In this document: piece after piece, positions 39,442 through 47,507 of the stretch
Numbering within the stretch: the first letter of the stretch is position 1
How the letters are laid out: each line of letters begins with the position of its first letter
Assembly (NCBI RefSeq): GCF_015708085.1
Contig: NZ_JADNYM010000021.1
Coordinates: forward strand, 30,524-94,523
From: Arthrobacter terrae
GTDB lineage: Bacteria > Actinomycetota > Actinomycetes > Actinomycetales > Micrococcaceae
DNA: 64,000 nucleotides
Direction: 5' to 3'
Translations under genes and position numbers: made by a program
The notes under the pieces: model-generated
The model's input: only the letters and a program-made list of their open reading frames with translations
Database searches by the model: none
Told to the model about the DNA's origin: nothing

Positions 39442-40460
39442 CGACGACGATGAAAGTGTCGGTTCTCAGCGGTCCCTTCGATGCCGGTCACGGCAGCCTG
39501 CATGTGGAAGAACGCCCGATGCCGGTGCCGGGGCCGGGCGAGGTCCTGGTCCGGATCAAAGCGGTGGGCGTCTGCGGATCGGACACGCATTATTACCGGC
39601 ACGGACGGATCGGTGACTACATCGTCGACCGACCCCTGGTGCTCGGGCACGAGCCTTCCGGGGTTATTGTCGCCCTCGGACCTGGAGTGCTGAACCGGGC
39701 CATAGGCCAGCGGGTATCCCTGGAACCGGGTGTCCCGGAACCGCTTTCCGCGCAGACCCTGGCCGGCCGCTACAATCTGGATCCCGATGTGCGGTTCTTT
39801 GCCACGCCGCCGGTGGACGGTGTTTTCGCCGAGTACGCCGTCCACCCCGCGGCGTTTTGCCATCCCGTTCCTGATTCCGTCTCCGACGACGCCGCCGCCT
39901 TGCTGGAACCGCTCAGTGTCGCGATCGCCGCCGGCCGCGCCGGCAAGGTGGGGCTCGGCGACAAGGTGCTGGTGGCCGGTGCGGGCCCGATCGGCCTGCT
40001 GGCGTCGAAAGTTGCCCAGCTGGCCGGCGCGGTCGTCACCGTCACCGATGTCCGTGCCGAACGCCTGGAGCAGGCCGAACGGTATGGTGCCAAACACAGC
40101 TACGCGGCCAACGCTGCCCCGCCCGCCGGAGCCGTATTCGATGTCTTCATTGATGCCACCGGTGCAGAACCCGCCGTCCTGGCCGGCCTGGCCCGGCTGG
40201 CACCGCGGGGCCGTTGTGTTTTGGTCGGGATGGGTGCAGACACCATCGCCTTACCCGTTCAGCTGGTGCAGGGCCGCGAACTCATGATCACCGGAACGTT
40301 CCGGTACGCCAATACCTGGCCCATCGCCGTCGGGCTCGCAGCAAGCTCCGCCGTGGATCTGGACGCCCTGGTCACTTCCGTGCACGGGCTCGACGATGTG
40401 GAAGCTGCCTTGACCGCCGGAGACAGCCCCGGCGCGCTCAAGGCGATAGTCCGGCCGTGA
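39438..40460 (+). CDS. Zinc-dependent polyol (sorbitol/xylitol-type) dehydrogenase
   Basis: 340-residue medium-chain dehydrogenase that oxidises a polyol to a ketose with NAD+. Catalytic zinc ligands appear as Cys46 (GVCGSDTHYY) and the His71-Glu72 pair (GHEPSG); the coenzyme motif is VAGAGPIGLLASKVAQ. The lobe that holds the structural zinc in many relatives (four Cys) reads EPGVPEPLSAQTLAGRYNLD and has no Cys, as in animal sorbitol dehydrogenases. ATG overlaps the permease stop, so import and oxidation are translationally coupled. Confidence 0.9.
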   Translation: MTTTMKVSVLSGPFDAGHGSLHVEERPMPVPGPGEVLVRIKAVGVCGSDTHYYRHGRIGDYIVDRPLVLGHEPSGVIVALGPGVLNRAIGQRVSLEPGVPEPLSAQTLAGRYNLDPDVRFFATPPVDGVFAEYAVHPAAFCHPVPDSVSDDAAALLEPLSVAIAAGRAGKVGLGDKVLVAGAGPIGLLASKVAQLAGAVVTVTDVRAERLEQAERYGAKHSYAANAAPPAGAVFDVFIDATGAEPAVLAGLARLAPRGRCVLVGMGADTIALPVQLVQGRELMITGTFRYANTWPIAVGLAASSAVDLDALVTSVHGLDDVEAALTAGDSPGALKAIVRP

Positions 40461-40495
40461 CCCGGCACGGTGAGCGGGTACGTCCGCGCCGATAA

Positions 40496-42427
40496 CTACG
40501 TCCTCGCGCGGCCGGTGTCTGCACTCACCGAACCGCCCTCGAGCAGCTCAATAGCAGCCGGGCGTGATTGAATCGCGCTGATCCGCGCAACATCAAGTTT
40601 GCGGCTGCGGTCGAAGTTGACGATGCCATTCTTCTCCTGGAAGACATCCGTCAACTGCGTGTAGCAGTAGCCGAACATCTGTGGATCATTAAGGAGGACT
40701 TCGCACAGACCCTTGAACCTGAGGTAGAACTCTTCTTCCGAACGTACCCGCTCGCCGTAGCCCCAGGATTTTTCCCGATCGGTCCCGGCTCTCCCATGCT
40801 GTCCGCCCTGATCCTGTGCCCCCTGATCCAGAGCCCCCTCATCCTGTGCCCCCTGATCCAGCGCGGCCAATAATGCTTCCTCCTCGTTCCACCAGATCCC
40901 GCCGAATTCGGAGACGAAATACGGCTGGCCACTGTACGGAACAGAGAGTTCTTCAGCACCATCGCCGCGGTTCAGATGCGGCATCCCCGCGGTCAGCCCG
41001 CTCTGCTCGGCATGGAACTTCTCCGGGTCCTGTTCATAGGAGTGGGAATCATAAATATCGCTGTTCCGGACCCGGTGCGCGTACCCGGAGGCGTCGATTA
41101 CGGGCCGGGTCGGATCGGCCAGTTTGGTGGCCAGGAACATGGCCTGCGTGACGTCGTCCAGGACGGTGATCCGGTCGTGCAGCACCTGATGGGTCTCGTT
41201 GAGCGGACACCATCCGATGATGGACGGATGATTGAAGTCCCGTTGCAGGGCCTCGAGCCATTGCGCGACGAAGCTGGCGGTCGGTTTCTGGTTATGACCG
41301 ACGGTTCCACCGCCGGAAACACCCCAGTCGCCGAACTCCCCCCAGACCAGGTAGCCCAGCCGGTCAGCGTGGTAAAGATAGCGCTCTTCAAAGACCTTTT
41401 CATGCAGGCGGGCGCCATTGAATCCGGCTGCCATGGCCAGCTCAATGTCCTTGATCAGCGCGGCGTCATTCGGCGACGTCATGAGCGATTCAGGCCAGTA
41501 GCCCTGATCCAGTACCAGCCGCTGAAAGACTGCTTTGCCGTTGATGCGGACCATTTTCCCATCGAGGGCCACCGAACGCACTGCGGCGTAGCTGCTGACA
41601 TGATCGACGACGGCGCCATTCTGGTCCACGACCGAGACCTCAAGACCGTATAGATACGGGTCCTCAACCGACCACGGGCGCAACGCCTCCGGTGGAATGC
41701 TGAGCCGCACAGATGGCGTGAGATCGAGATCGGCCCGGGTCAGGGCCGTAATTGCCACCTCCTGCTCCCCGGTCAGGACCACCTTGACCGTGTGTCCTGC
41801 CCGGTTCCGGCTCAGTGGAACTTCGACGGTAAGGCTTGCCTGCGCGAGGTTAGGTGTCATCCGCAGACGTTTTACGTGCACGTCGGCAACCGCTTCCATC
41901 CACACCGTCTGCCAGATGCCCGTGGTGCGGGTGTATTGACAATGGGTGTTGTTGTACCAGGTGGCCTGTTTGCCCCGCGCCTGCATTTCATGGCGCGAAT
42001 CGCGGGCCCGAACGACGATTGACGCCCGGGTTCCGGGCTCAGCCACGCCTTGCAGGTCCGCGCTGAACGGCGTGAATCCACCGCGGTGCCGGACGACTTC
42101 AACGTTGTTGACCCAGACCGTTGCGTCATGGTCGACGGCGCCAAAATGCAGGATCGCACGGTGACCGGCCCACGCCGGCGGTATGGTCACCGTGCGCCGA
42201 TACCAGACCGCTTCCATGAAATCGACGTTTTCAATGCCGGAGAGCTGCGTTTCCGGAGCGAACGGCACCAGGATTTCCCCGGCAAGCTTGCGTGTACGGA
42301 GCCCGCGCTCAAGGCCTGAATCCCCGGCATCGATCTCAAAGTCCCACAGTCCGTTGAGGTTCATCCACCTGTCACGGATGAGCTGAGGCCGGGGGTGTTC
42401 GGGCTTGGGCAGGCTTGCCCCGCTCAC
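40496..42427 (-). CDS. Glycoside hydrolase family 2 protein
   Basis: 643-residue GH2 glycosidase (beta-galactosidase/glucuronidase/mannosidase group). A sugar-binding jelly-roll domain (residues 20-185), an Ig-like domain and a TIM barrel follow in order. The proposed acid/base is Glu411 (WCPLNETH) and the nucleophile Glu507 (FVSEFGG). There is no signal peptide, so it acts on imported oligosaccharides or glycosides. GTG 42427 overlaps the MoaD-like gene stop (GTGA). Between the nucleophile loop and the next barrel helix sits an insert of Gln/Asp/Gly/Ala repeats from a 15-bp minisatellite. Confidence 0.9.
   Translation of the reverse strand: MSGASLPKPEHPRPQLIRDRWMNLNGLWDFEIDAGDSGLERGLRTRKLAGEILVPFAPETQLSGIENVDFMEAVWYRRTVTIPPAWAGHRAILHFGAVDHDATVWVNNVEVVRHRGGFTPFSADLQGVAEPGTRASIVVRARDSRHEMQARGKQATWYNNTHCQYTRTTGIWQTVWMEAVADVHVKRLRMTPNLAQASLTVEVPLSRNRAGHTVKVVLTGEQEVAITALTRADLDLTPSVRLSIPPEALRPWSVEDPYLYGLEVSVVDQNGAVVDHVSSYAAVRSVALDGKMVRINGKAVFQRLVLDQGYWPESLMTSPNDAALIKDIELAMAAGFNGARLHEKVFEERYLYHADRLGYLVWGEFGDWGVSGGGTVGHNQKPTASFVAQWLEALQRDFNHPSIIGWCPLNETHQVLHDRITVLDDVTQAMFLATKLADPTRPVIDASGYAHRVRNSDIYDSHSYEQDPEKFHAEQSGLTAGMPHLNRGDGAEELSVPYSGQPYFVSEFGGIWWNEEEALLAALDQGAQDEGALDQGAQDQGGQHGRAGTDREKSWGYGERVRSEEEFYLRFKGLCEVLLNDPQMFGYCYTQLTDVFQEKNGIVNFDRSRKLDVARISAIQSRPAAIELLEGGSVSADTGRART
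40806..40865. repeat. 15-bp tandem repeat inside the GH2 gene
   Basis: Four copies of a 15-bp unit, CCCTGATCC(T/A)G(T/A)GCC with variation, which pair into a 30-bp higher-order repeat. They encode GAQDQ/GALDQ-type pentapeptides in a loop after the nucleophile of the glycosidase. Frame-preserving unit. Confidence 0.9.
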
Positions 42428-42720
42428 CCGCCCGCCACAGATGCAATAATCATCAGTTCCTGTCCGGGCTGCACCTTGGTGTCCGTCCCACGCAGCCGGC
42501 GGACGTCGTCGTATCCCACATAAATGTTCACGTAGCGGCGCAGGGCACCCGTTTCATCCCGCACCCGCCGGTCGAAGAACGGAAATTGAGCACCGATCAC
42601 ATCCAGCACAGCAGCCACGGAAAGCGGCCCTTCCACGGCCAGCAGCAGCTCCTCTTGGCCATCCGTGAACTGGCGCAGCAGGCTGGGAACCCGTACCAGC
42701 ACATCTGCGACCTCGTTCAT
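42424..42720 (-). CDS. MoaD/ThiS-family ubiquitin-like sulfur-carrier protein
   Basis: 98-residue beta-grasp protein ending in the Gly-Gly tail (IIASVAGG) that sulfur carriers need for adenylation and thiocarboxylation. Typical strands: VLVRVPSLLRQFTDG, then GPLSVAAVLDVIGAQFPFF and RYVNIYVGYDDVRRL. No MoeB/ThiF activating enzyme or MoaE partner is near, so its role in molybdopterin or thiamine synthesis is not supported by context. It lies between a beta-propeller gene (12 bp upstream) and a glycosidase gene (4-bp overlap). Confidence 0.88.
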   Translation of the reverse strand: MNEVADVLVRVPSLLRQFTDGQEELLLAVEGPLSVAAVLDVIGAQFPFFDRRVRDETGALRRYVNIYVGYDDVRRLRGTDTKVQPGQELMIIASVAGG

Positions 42721-42732
42721 GGCCTTTTTAAA

Positions 42733-43830
42733 CTAACCGGCGACGACGGCGGCACGGACACAAAGTACATCCGGCAGGTGCGAGGCGACCTCGGTAAACG
42801 TGCTGCCCTCATCCGCACTGGCGTAGACGCACCCGCCACGGGTTCCGAAGTACACCCCGGCAGGCTCCGCGGTATCGGTGGCGGCGGCGTCGCGAAGCAC
42901 CGCGTTGTATTCAGACTGCGGGAGCCCGGAATCCGCACGCGTCCAGCTCTCGCCTGCGTCGTCCGTCCGATGCACGGCAAGCCTCGCGTCCGGCGGGATC
43001 CGCTCGCCGTCGGCCTTGATAGGAATCACCCAGGCCGTGCCGGAACGGCGTGGATGAGCCAGCATCACAAAGCCGAAATCAGCCGGCAGACCCTCGGCTA
43101 TGGAGGTCCAGCTGTCGGCATTGTCATCGGAGCGGTACACACCGTGGTGGTTTTGCGCGTAGAGCCGCTCCGGCTGCCCGGCGTCGCGGGCAATCTTGTG
43201 CACACATTGACCGAATTCCGGTAACGGGTCGGGCATGAAATAGGCGGAAATTCCCTGATTCCGCGCCTGCCAGGATCCACCGGCGTCGGTACTGCGGTAC
43301 ACACCCCCGGTGCTCATGGCAACGTGTATGGTCTGCGTATCCGCAGGGCTTGGCAGCACGGTGTGCGCGGCGGCCCCGCCGTAGCCCGCGCCCCACTGGC
43401 TGCGGTGCGGATGGTCCCATAGCCCACGGTTCAGCTCGAAGTGTTCGCCGCCGTCCGTGGACTTCCAGACCGAGATCGGCTCGCACCCTGCCCACACCAC
43501 GCCGGGCCGGCCGGCCGCATCGGGCTGCAGCTGCCAGATCCGCTCCAGCGACGCACCGGTGTCCGGGGGAAATGAAATAGCCGCCCGCTCGGGTTCGGTC
43601 CAGCTGGCACCGAGATCATCCGAATGCAGTACATTGGTGCCCCAGTGCTCGGAGCGGGTACCCACCAGGATGCGGGTACGATCCCCCCGGGTATCGATGG
43701 CGATGCTGGGAATCTCCTGCATCAGAAAATGCGGACCGGTAAGGTCCCAGTGCGTGCGGTCCGTACTGGTGCCCAGCCACAGGCCCTTCTTGGTTCCAAT
43801 AGCTATTAGCACACTCGCAGCGTCGGCCAT
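42733..43830 (-). CDS. BNR/sialidase-like beta-propeller protein
   Basis: 365-residue protein with several Asp-box repeats (SDDLGASWTE, STDGGEHFEL, STDAGGSWQA, SDDNADSWTS, TDDAGESWTR, SADEGSTFTE), so a six- or seven-bladed propeller like sialidases and WD40/YVTN/BNR proteins. There is no signal peptide and no recognisable sialidase Arg triad, so calling it a sialidase would be unsafe. ATG 43830 (MADAASVL) is preferred to 43851. First gene of the propeller-MoaD-GH2 operon. Confidence 0.85.
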   Translation of the reverse strand: MADAASVLIAIGTKKGLWLGTSTDRTHWDLTGPHFLMQEIPSIAIDTRGDRTRILVGTRSEHWGTNVLHSDDLGASWTEPERAAISFPPDTGASLERIWQLQPDAAGRPGVVWAGCEPISVWKSTDGGEHFELNRGLWDHPHRSQWGAGYGGAAAHTVLPSPADTQTIHVAMSTGGVYRSTDAGGSWQARNQGISAYFMPDPLPEFGQCVHKIARDAGQPERLYAQNHHGVYRSDDNADSWTSIAEGLPADFGFVMLAHPRRSGTAWVIPIKADGERIPPDARLAVHRTDDAGESWTRADSGLPQSEYNAVLRDAAATDTAEPAGVYFGTRGGCVYASADEGSTFTEVASHLPDVLCVRAAVVAG

Positions 43831-43872
43831 CTCACTATTCGACCACCACACACAGCCAAGCGCAACGTTTTT

Positions 43873-44853
43873 CTACTTTGCCAGCGGCAGCGGCTCCAGA
43901 TCATTGGCGTGATCCAGTTCCGGATGCCCGGGCCCACGAAGCTCATCGACCCGGACCAGGATCACGCCGCCGACGATCAGCGCGCCGCCTAACAGCTGGA
44001 TGGTCCGGGGCAGCTCGCCCAAGAGCAGCCAAGCCCAGATTACGGCAAAAAGCACTTCGAACAGCGCCAGAAATGACGACACCTTCGTTCCGAGTCCACG
44101 CACAGCGATGATTCCGGCAAGGTAGGAAAGGACCGTGGTCACCAGCACCAGTCCAAATATGGGCACCAGCCAGCTGACCGGGTGAGAGGCAAATACCGCA
44201 TTTTCCGTCGAGAATGTCAACGGCATTACCCCGAGGCCTCCCAGCCCAAAGATCAGCACCGCCCCCACCGCCATCCCGCCGCCGGCCATGAGCACCGGCG
44301 GCACGTCATCGCCTGCACGGGCAGACATGATGAAGAACGTAGCGGAACAAACAGCAGCCGCAAGTCCCCAAAGGATGCCCTCTGCGTCCAGCTTTTGTGA
44401 ACCGGTCAGATCCAGAACCAGGACCAGCCCACCCATGGCGCACAGACCGCCGAGCACCGTCAACAGCCCGGGAGCTGCCTTGGTCCGCAACCATACCCAG
44501 CCCACCAGCAGCACCGGCGAGAGGTATTCCAGCAGCAGGGCAACACCCACGGAAAGATGCGAGACGGCGTTAAAATAGAACAGCTGGCACAGGGCAATGG
44601 GAACAATTCCGTAGAGTGCAACGCGTGCCAACGAGCCACGGACCAGGCTCCAGCGCCGGATCAGGGTGGCGATAACCGGGATCAGCAAGACGGCGGCGGC
44701 GCCGCCGATGCGAACGGCAACGGCCGCACCCGGCGACCAACCGCTCTCGAACAGCGCCTTGGCAAAAGACCCGGAGAGCGCAAACGCCGCGGCGGAAAGG
44801 AGGGCGGCCGCCAGCGGTACGGACGAATGGTGCCGGTTGCTGCTAACTGCCAT
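43873..44853 (-). CDS. EamA/DMT-family transporter
   Basis: 326-residue drug/metabolite transporter with ten TM helices in two homologous EamA halves; the second half has LGTKVSSFLALFEVLFAVIWAWLLLGE, a hallmark segment. It probably exports metabolites or amino acids. It is divergent from a CGNR zinc-finger gene across 109 bp, which may encode its regulator. Confidence 0.9.
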   Translation of the reverse strand: MAVSSNRHHSSVPLAAALLSAAAFALSGSFAKALFESGWSPGAAVAVRIGGAAAVLLIPVIATLIRRWSLVRGSLARVALYGIVPIALCQLFYFNAVSHLSVGVALLLEYLSPVLLVGWVWLRTKAAPGLLTVLGGLCAMGGLVLVLDLTGSQKLDAEGILWGLAAAVCSATFFIMSARAGDDVPPVLMAGGGMAVGAVLIFGLGGLGVMPLTFSTENAVFASHPVSWLVPIFGLVLVTTVLSYLAGIIAVRGLGTKVSSFLALFEVLFAVIWAWLLLGELPRTIQLLGGALIVGGVILVRVDELRGPGHPELDHANDLEPLPLAK

Positions 44854-44962
44854 CAGGGGTGTTCTCCGGTTGAATACTGTGCCGGGCCCGGGTGACAGTT
44901 ATTGTCAGGATCAAAGCCACGTAGGCTAGTGACATTACGTCCCCTCAATGACAGGAGTCAAC

Positions 44963-45556
44963 GTGGTCTTCACTCATGACGCTGAAATTGCGTTGGAGTC
45001 CGCGGTGGCGCTCATCAACACCGCCCCCGTCCGAACACCGCGCAGCGGCGAAGGACCTGGACCTTTGCCTGCAGGCGACGCGGATGCTTTAACGACGATT
45101 CAGGATCTGGACGTCTTTATTGACCAGCAGCGGTTCACCGGCGCCCGGACACACAACGTGGCCGAGCTCCGCTCCGTCCGGCAGCTCCGGGCGCAGCTGC
45201 GGGAGATCTGGACAGCGCCCGAAGAGGAGGCAGTCCGGCTGACAAATCTCCTTCTCGCCAATGCCCGGGCCCTGCCGCAGCTGGTCAAACATGACCAGTG
45301 GGACTGGCATCTGCACGCCACCACTGCGCAGGCGCCGCTGGCATTGCGGATGGGTACGGAAGCGGCCATGGCGCTGGTGGACGTCATCCGCGGCAAAGAG
45401 CTGGACCGGCTGCGGTGCTGCGCGGCCAGTGACTGCAGCGCTGCGGTCCTGGACCTGTCCAGGAATCGTTCCCGCAGGTTTTGCGGTACCGGCAACTGCG
45501 CGAACCGGACGCATGTGGCCGCGTACCGCCGCCGGAAGACGGACCAAGGATTATGA
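44963..45556 (+). CDS. CGNR zinc-finger (ABATE domain) putative regulator
   Basis: 197-residue protein. The N-terminal region resembles the ABATE stress-associated domain, and the C-terminus is the CGNR zinc finger (Cys in RCCAASDC and FCGTGNCANR) with a basic tail AAYRRRK, thought to bind nucleic acid. GTG 44963 has AGGAG at 6 nt spacing and is preferred; ATG 44948 is 15 bp upstream without a good site. Divergent from the EamA transporter. Confidence 0.85.
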   Translation: MVFTHDAEIALESAVALINTAPVRTPRSGEGPGPLPAGDADALTTIQDLDVFIDQQRFTGARTHNVAELRSVRQLRAQLREIWTAPEEEAVRLTNLLLANARALPQLVKHDQWDWHLHATTAQAPLALRMGTEAAMALVDVIRGKELDRLRCCAASDCSAAVLDLSRNRSRRFCGTGNCANRTHVAAYRRRKTDQGL

Positions 45557-45620
45557 CACGCGGCGGCCAACCAGGATCTAAGCCTGCTCTGCCCGCCGTT
45601 GGGGAACCGGATCGAACCCG

Positions 45621-46517
45621 CTACTTGTTGGTCCCTGCGGAGACAGAACCCTGCAGCTGCCGTTGAAAGATGATGTAAACAATGAGCACCGGAACAACGG
45701 TAATGACGACGGCGGCAAACAGCGCCCCGAAATTGACCGCGTAGCCGGCCTGCGATGCGAAGGCCGCCATGCCCTGTGACAGGACGTAGTGCCCCACATT
45801 GGTATTGAGCGCAACCGGGATGAGGAACTGGTTCCACAGTCCGAGGAAGTTGAAAATCAGCACGGATGCCAGGCCCGGCTTCGCCATGGGCAGCATGACC
45901 TGGAAGAAAGTCCGCCATTCCCCTGCCCCGTCAATGGCAGCCGCTTCGCCAATCTCATCGGGGAGCGTCTTGAAGAAGGAGAAGAGGAAAAAAACGGTGA
46001 ACGGCAGCGCAAAAGCCACATAGACAATGATCAGGCCAGGGAGCGTGTTCAGCAGACCGATGTTCTTCAGGATGAAGAACAACGGGACAATGGCCAGGAA
46101 GATCGGGAACGTCAGTCCGGCGAGCATGAGGTAGTAGATGCCTCGGCTTCCCGGGAATTTGAAGCGCGCCAGCACGTACGCGCACATCGCTCCCAGCACC
46201 ATCACGATGACCAGCGCGAAGCCAACCACGATGATCGTGTTCACAAAGTAACTGCCGATCCCTGCCGTGGTCCAGGCTGAGACATAATTGTCGAAGTTCC
46301 ACTGCTCCGGCAACGAAAACGGCGAAGCAAAGATCTCCCTTGTCGTCTTAAAGGACGTCATCAAGGTCCACAACAGCGGCAGAATGACGATCAGGGACCA
46401 AATCAGCAGCATAGTGTGCGAAACGGCCGCGACAGCCTTGTCGCCCTTGGTTTCCTTCGCCTTCCTCGGCCGTACTGTTACGCTACCGCTGCGGACGGCC
46501 TCCTTGAGCGACATCAT
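45621..46517 (-). CDS. ngcG: Carbohydrate ABC transporter permease (NgcG/MalG type)
   Basis: 298-residue permease: N-terminal basic tail, six TM segments and the EAA motif EAAAIDGAGEWRTFFQVMLPM. ATG 46517 overlaps the upstream permease stop (ATGA). Last gene of the leftward importer operon, followed by a 64-bp gap to the convergent CGNR gene. The amino-sugar assignment comes from the binding protein and the kinase near it. Confidence 0.9.
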   Translation of the reverse strand: MMSLKEAVRSGSVTVRPRKAKETKGDKAVAAVSHTMLLIWSLIVILPLLWTLMTSFKTTREIFASPFSLPEQWNFDNYVSAWTTAGIGSYFVNTIIVVGFALVIVMVLGAMCAYVLARFKFPGSRGIYYLMLAGLTFPIFLAIVPLFFILKNIGLLNTLPGLIIVYVAFALPFTVFFLFSFFKTLPDEIGEAAAIDGAGEWRTFFQVMLPMAKPGLASVLIFNFLGLWNQFLIPVALNTNVGHYVLSQGMAAFASQAGYAVNFGALFAAVVITVVPVLIVYIIFQRQLQGSVSAGTNK

Positions 46518-47506
46518 CGCACGTCATCCTTTCCGCCGGTCAGCCGGTTGACCAGGAACACCAGCCCGGAGAACGCCAATGTCACGGCCGCCAGGACCAC
46601 ACCCATTGCGCTGGAGTAGCCGAATTGGTTCTTGGTAAAGGCTGTGGAGAACAGCTGCTGGGACATGACCAGTGTGGAGTTGTTCGGTCCACCGCCGGAG
46701 TTCATGACCTGCATGTAGACAAAGGCGTCCAGAGCCAGGATTCCCATATAGACGTAGGCCGTCTGGATGTTGTCCCGGATCAGCGGAATCGTGATGCTGA
46801 CCAGCGTCCGTACCCGGCCGGCGCCATCGATCCTCGCTGCCTCGAACAGCTCAGCCGGGATACCCTTAATGGCCGCTACGAAAAGCACCATATAGAAGCC
46901 GATGAATCCCCAAACGATCACAAACATGGTGGCGATCATGGCGGTGCGTTCGTCCCCCAGCCACGGAAAGGACTTAAATTCGTCGAACCCCATCCCGGTC
47001 AGGATTCCATTGACCAAACCGTTGCTCGGATCGTAAATCTGCGTCCACATGATACCGATGATGATGGCCGGGATCACATACGGAAAAAATGAGACAACGC
47101 GGTAAAAGCTGGAGTTCTTCAAGCCCTTGATCTGTCCGCGGCTGCTGCCGCCGACCGTCACGAGAGTGGCCAGTATCAGACTGAGGATGATGGTCACTAT
47201 GGGCAAGACGATCACCAGAATGATGTTGTTTCCCAGCGCCTTCATGAACGTGTCGTTGTGAACGAGCTTCACGTAATTATCCACGCCGATGAAGTTCATG
47301 CTCGCACTGAAGCCGGACCAGTCGGTCATGGAGTAATAGGCGGCCTGGACGAACGGCGAGATGACGAAAACAACGTAGACGGCCAGAGGCAGACCAAGAA
47401 AAACCACCATGAAACTGACCTTGTCGAAGGTCAGTTTTTTCCGGCGGGACCGGATAGCGGCGGGCTTGCCGCTATCCGGACGCACCTGCGAACTTAGATC
47501 AATCAC
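46514..47506 (-). CDS. ngcF: Carbohydrate ABC transporter permease (NgcF/MalF type)
   Basis: 330-residue permease with an N-terminal cytoplasmic tail, six TM segments and the EAA motif EAARIDGAGRVRTLVSITIPL. Spaced 1 bp after the binding-protein gene and overlapping the next permease by 4 bp. Confidence 0.9.
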   Translation of the reverse strand: MIDLSSQVRPDSGKPAAIRSRRKKLTFDKVSFMVVFLGLPLAVYVVFVISPFVQAAYYSMTDWSGFSASMNFIGVDNYVKLVHNDTFMKALGNNIILVIVLPIVTIILSLILATLVTVGGSSRGQIKGLKNSSFYRVVSFFPYVIPAIIIGIMWTQIYDPSNGLVNGILTGMGFDEFKSFPWLGDERTAMIATMFVIVWGFIGFYMVLFVAAIKGIPAELFEAARIDGAGRVRTLVSITIPLIRDNIQTAYVYMGILALDAFVYMQVMNSGGGPNNSTLVMSQQLFSTAFTKNQFGYSSAMGVVLAAVTLAFSGLVFLVNRLTGGKDDVR

Positions 47507-47507
47507 T

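Noticed and set aside
42733..43830. Calling the BNR propeller a sialidase
   Set aside because: Asp-boxes alone do not show sialidase activity; no Arg triad or secretion signal is recognisable.
45595..45625. T-arm-like stretch GGGTTCGATCC on the minus strand after the NgcG-like gene
   Set aside because: No acceptor, D or anticodon arms can be formed; the sequence around it is the permease gene end. A chance match.
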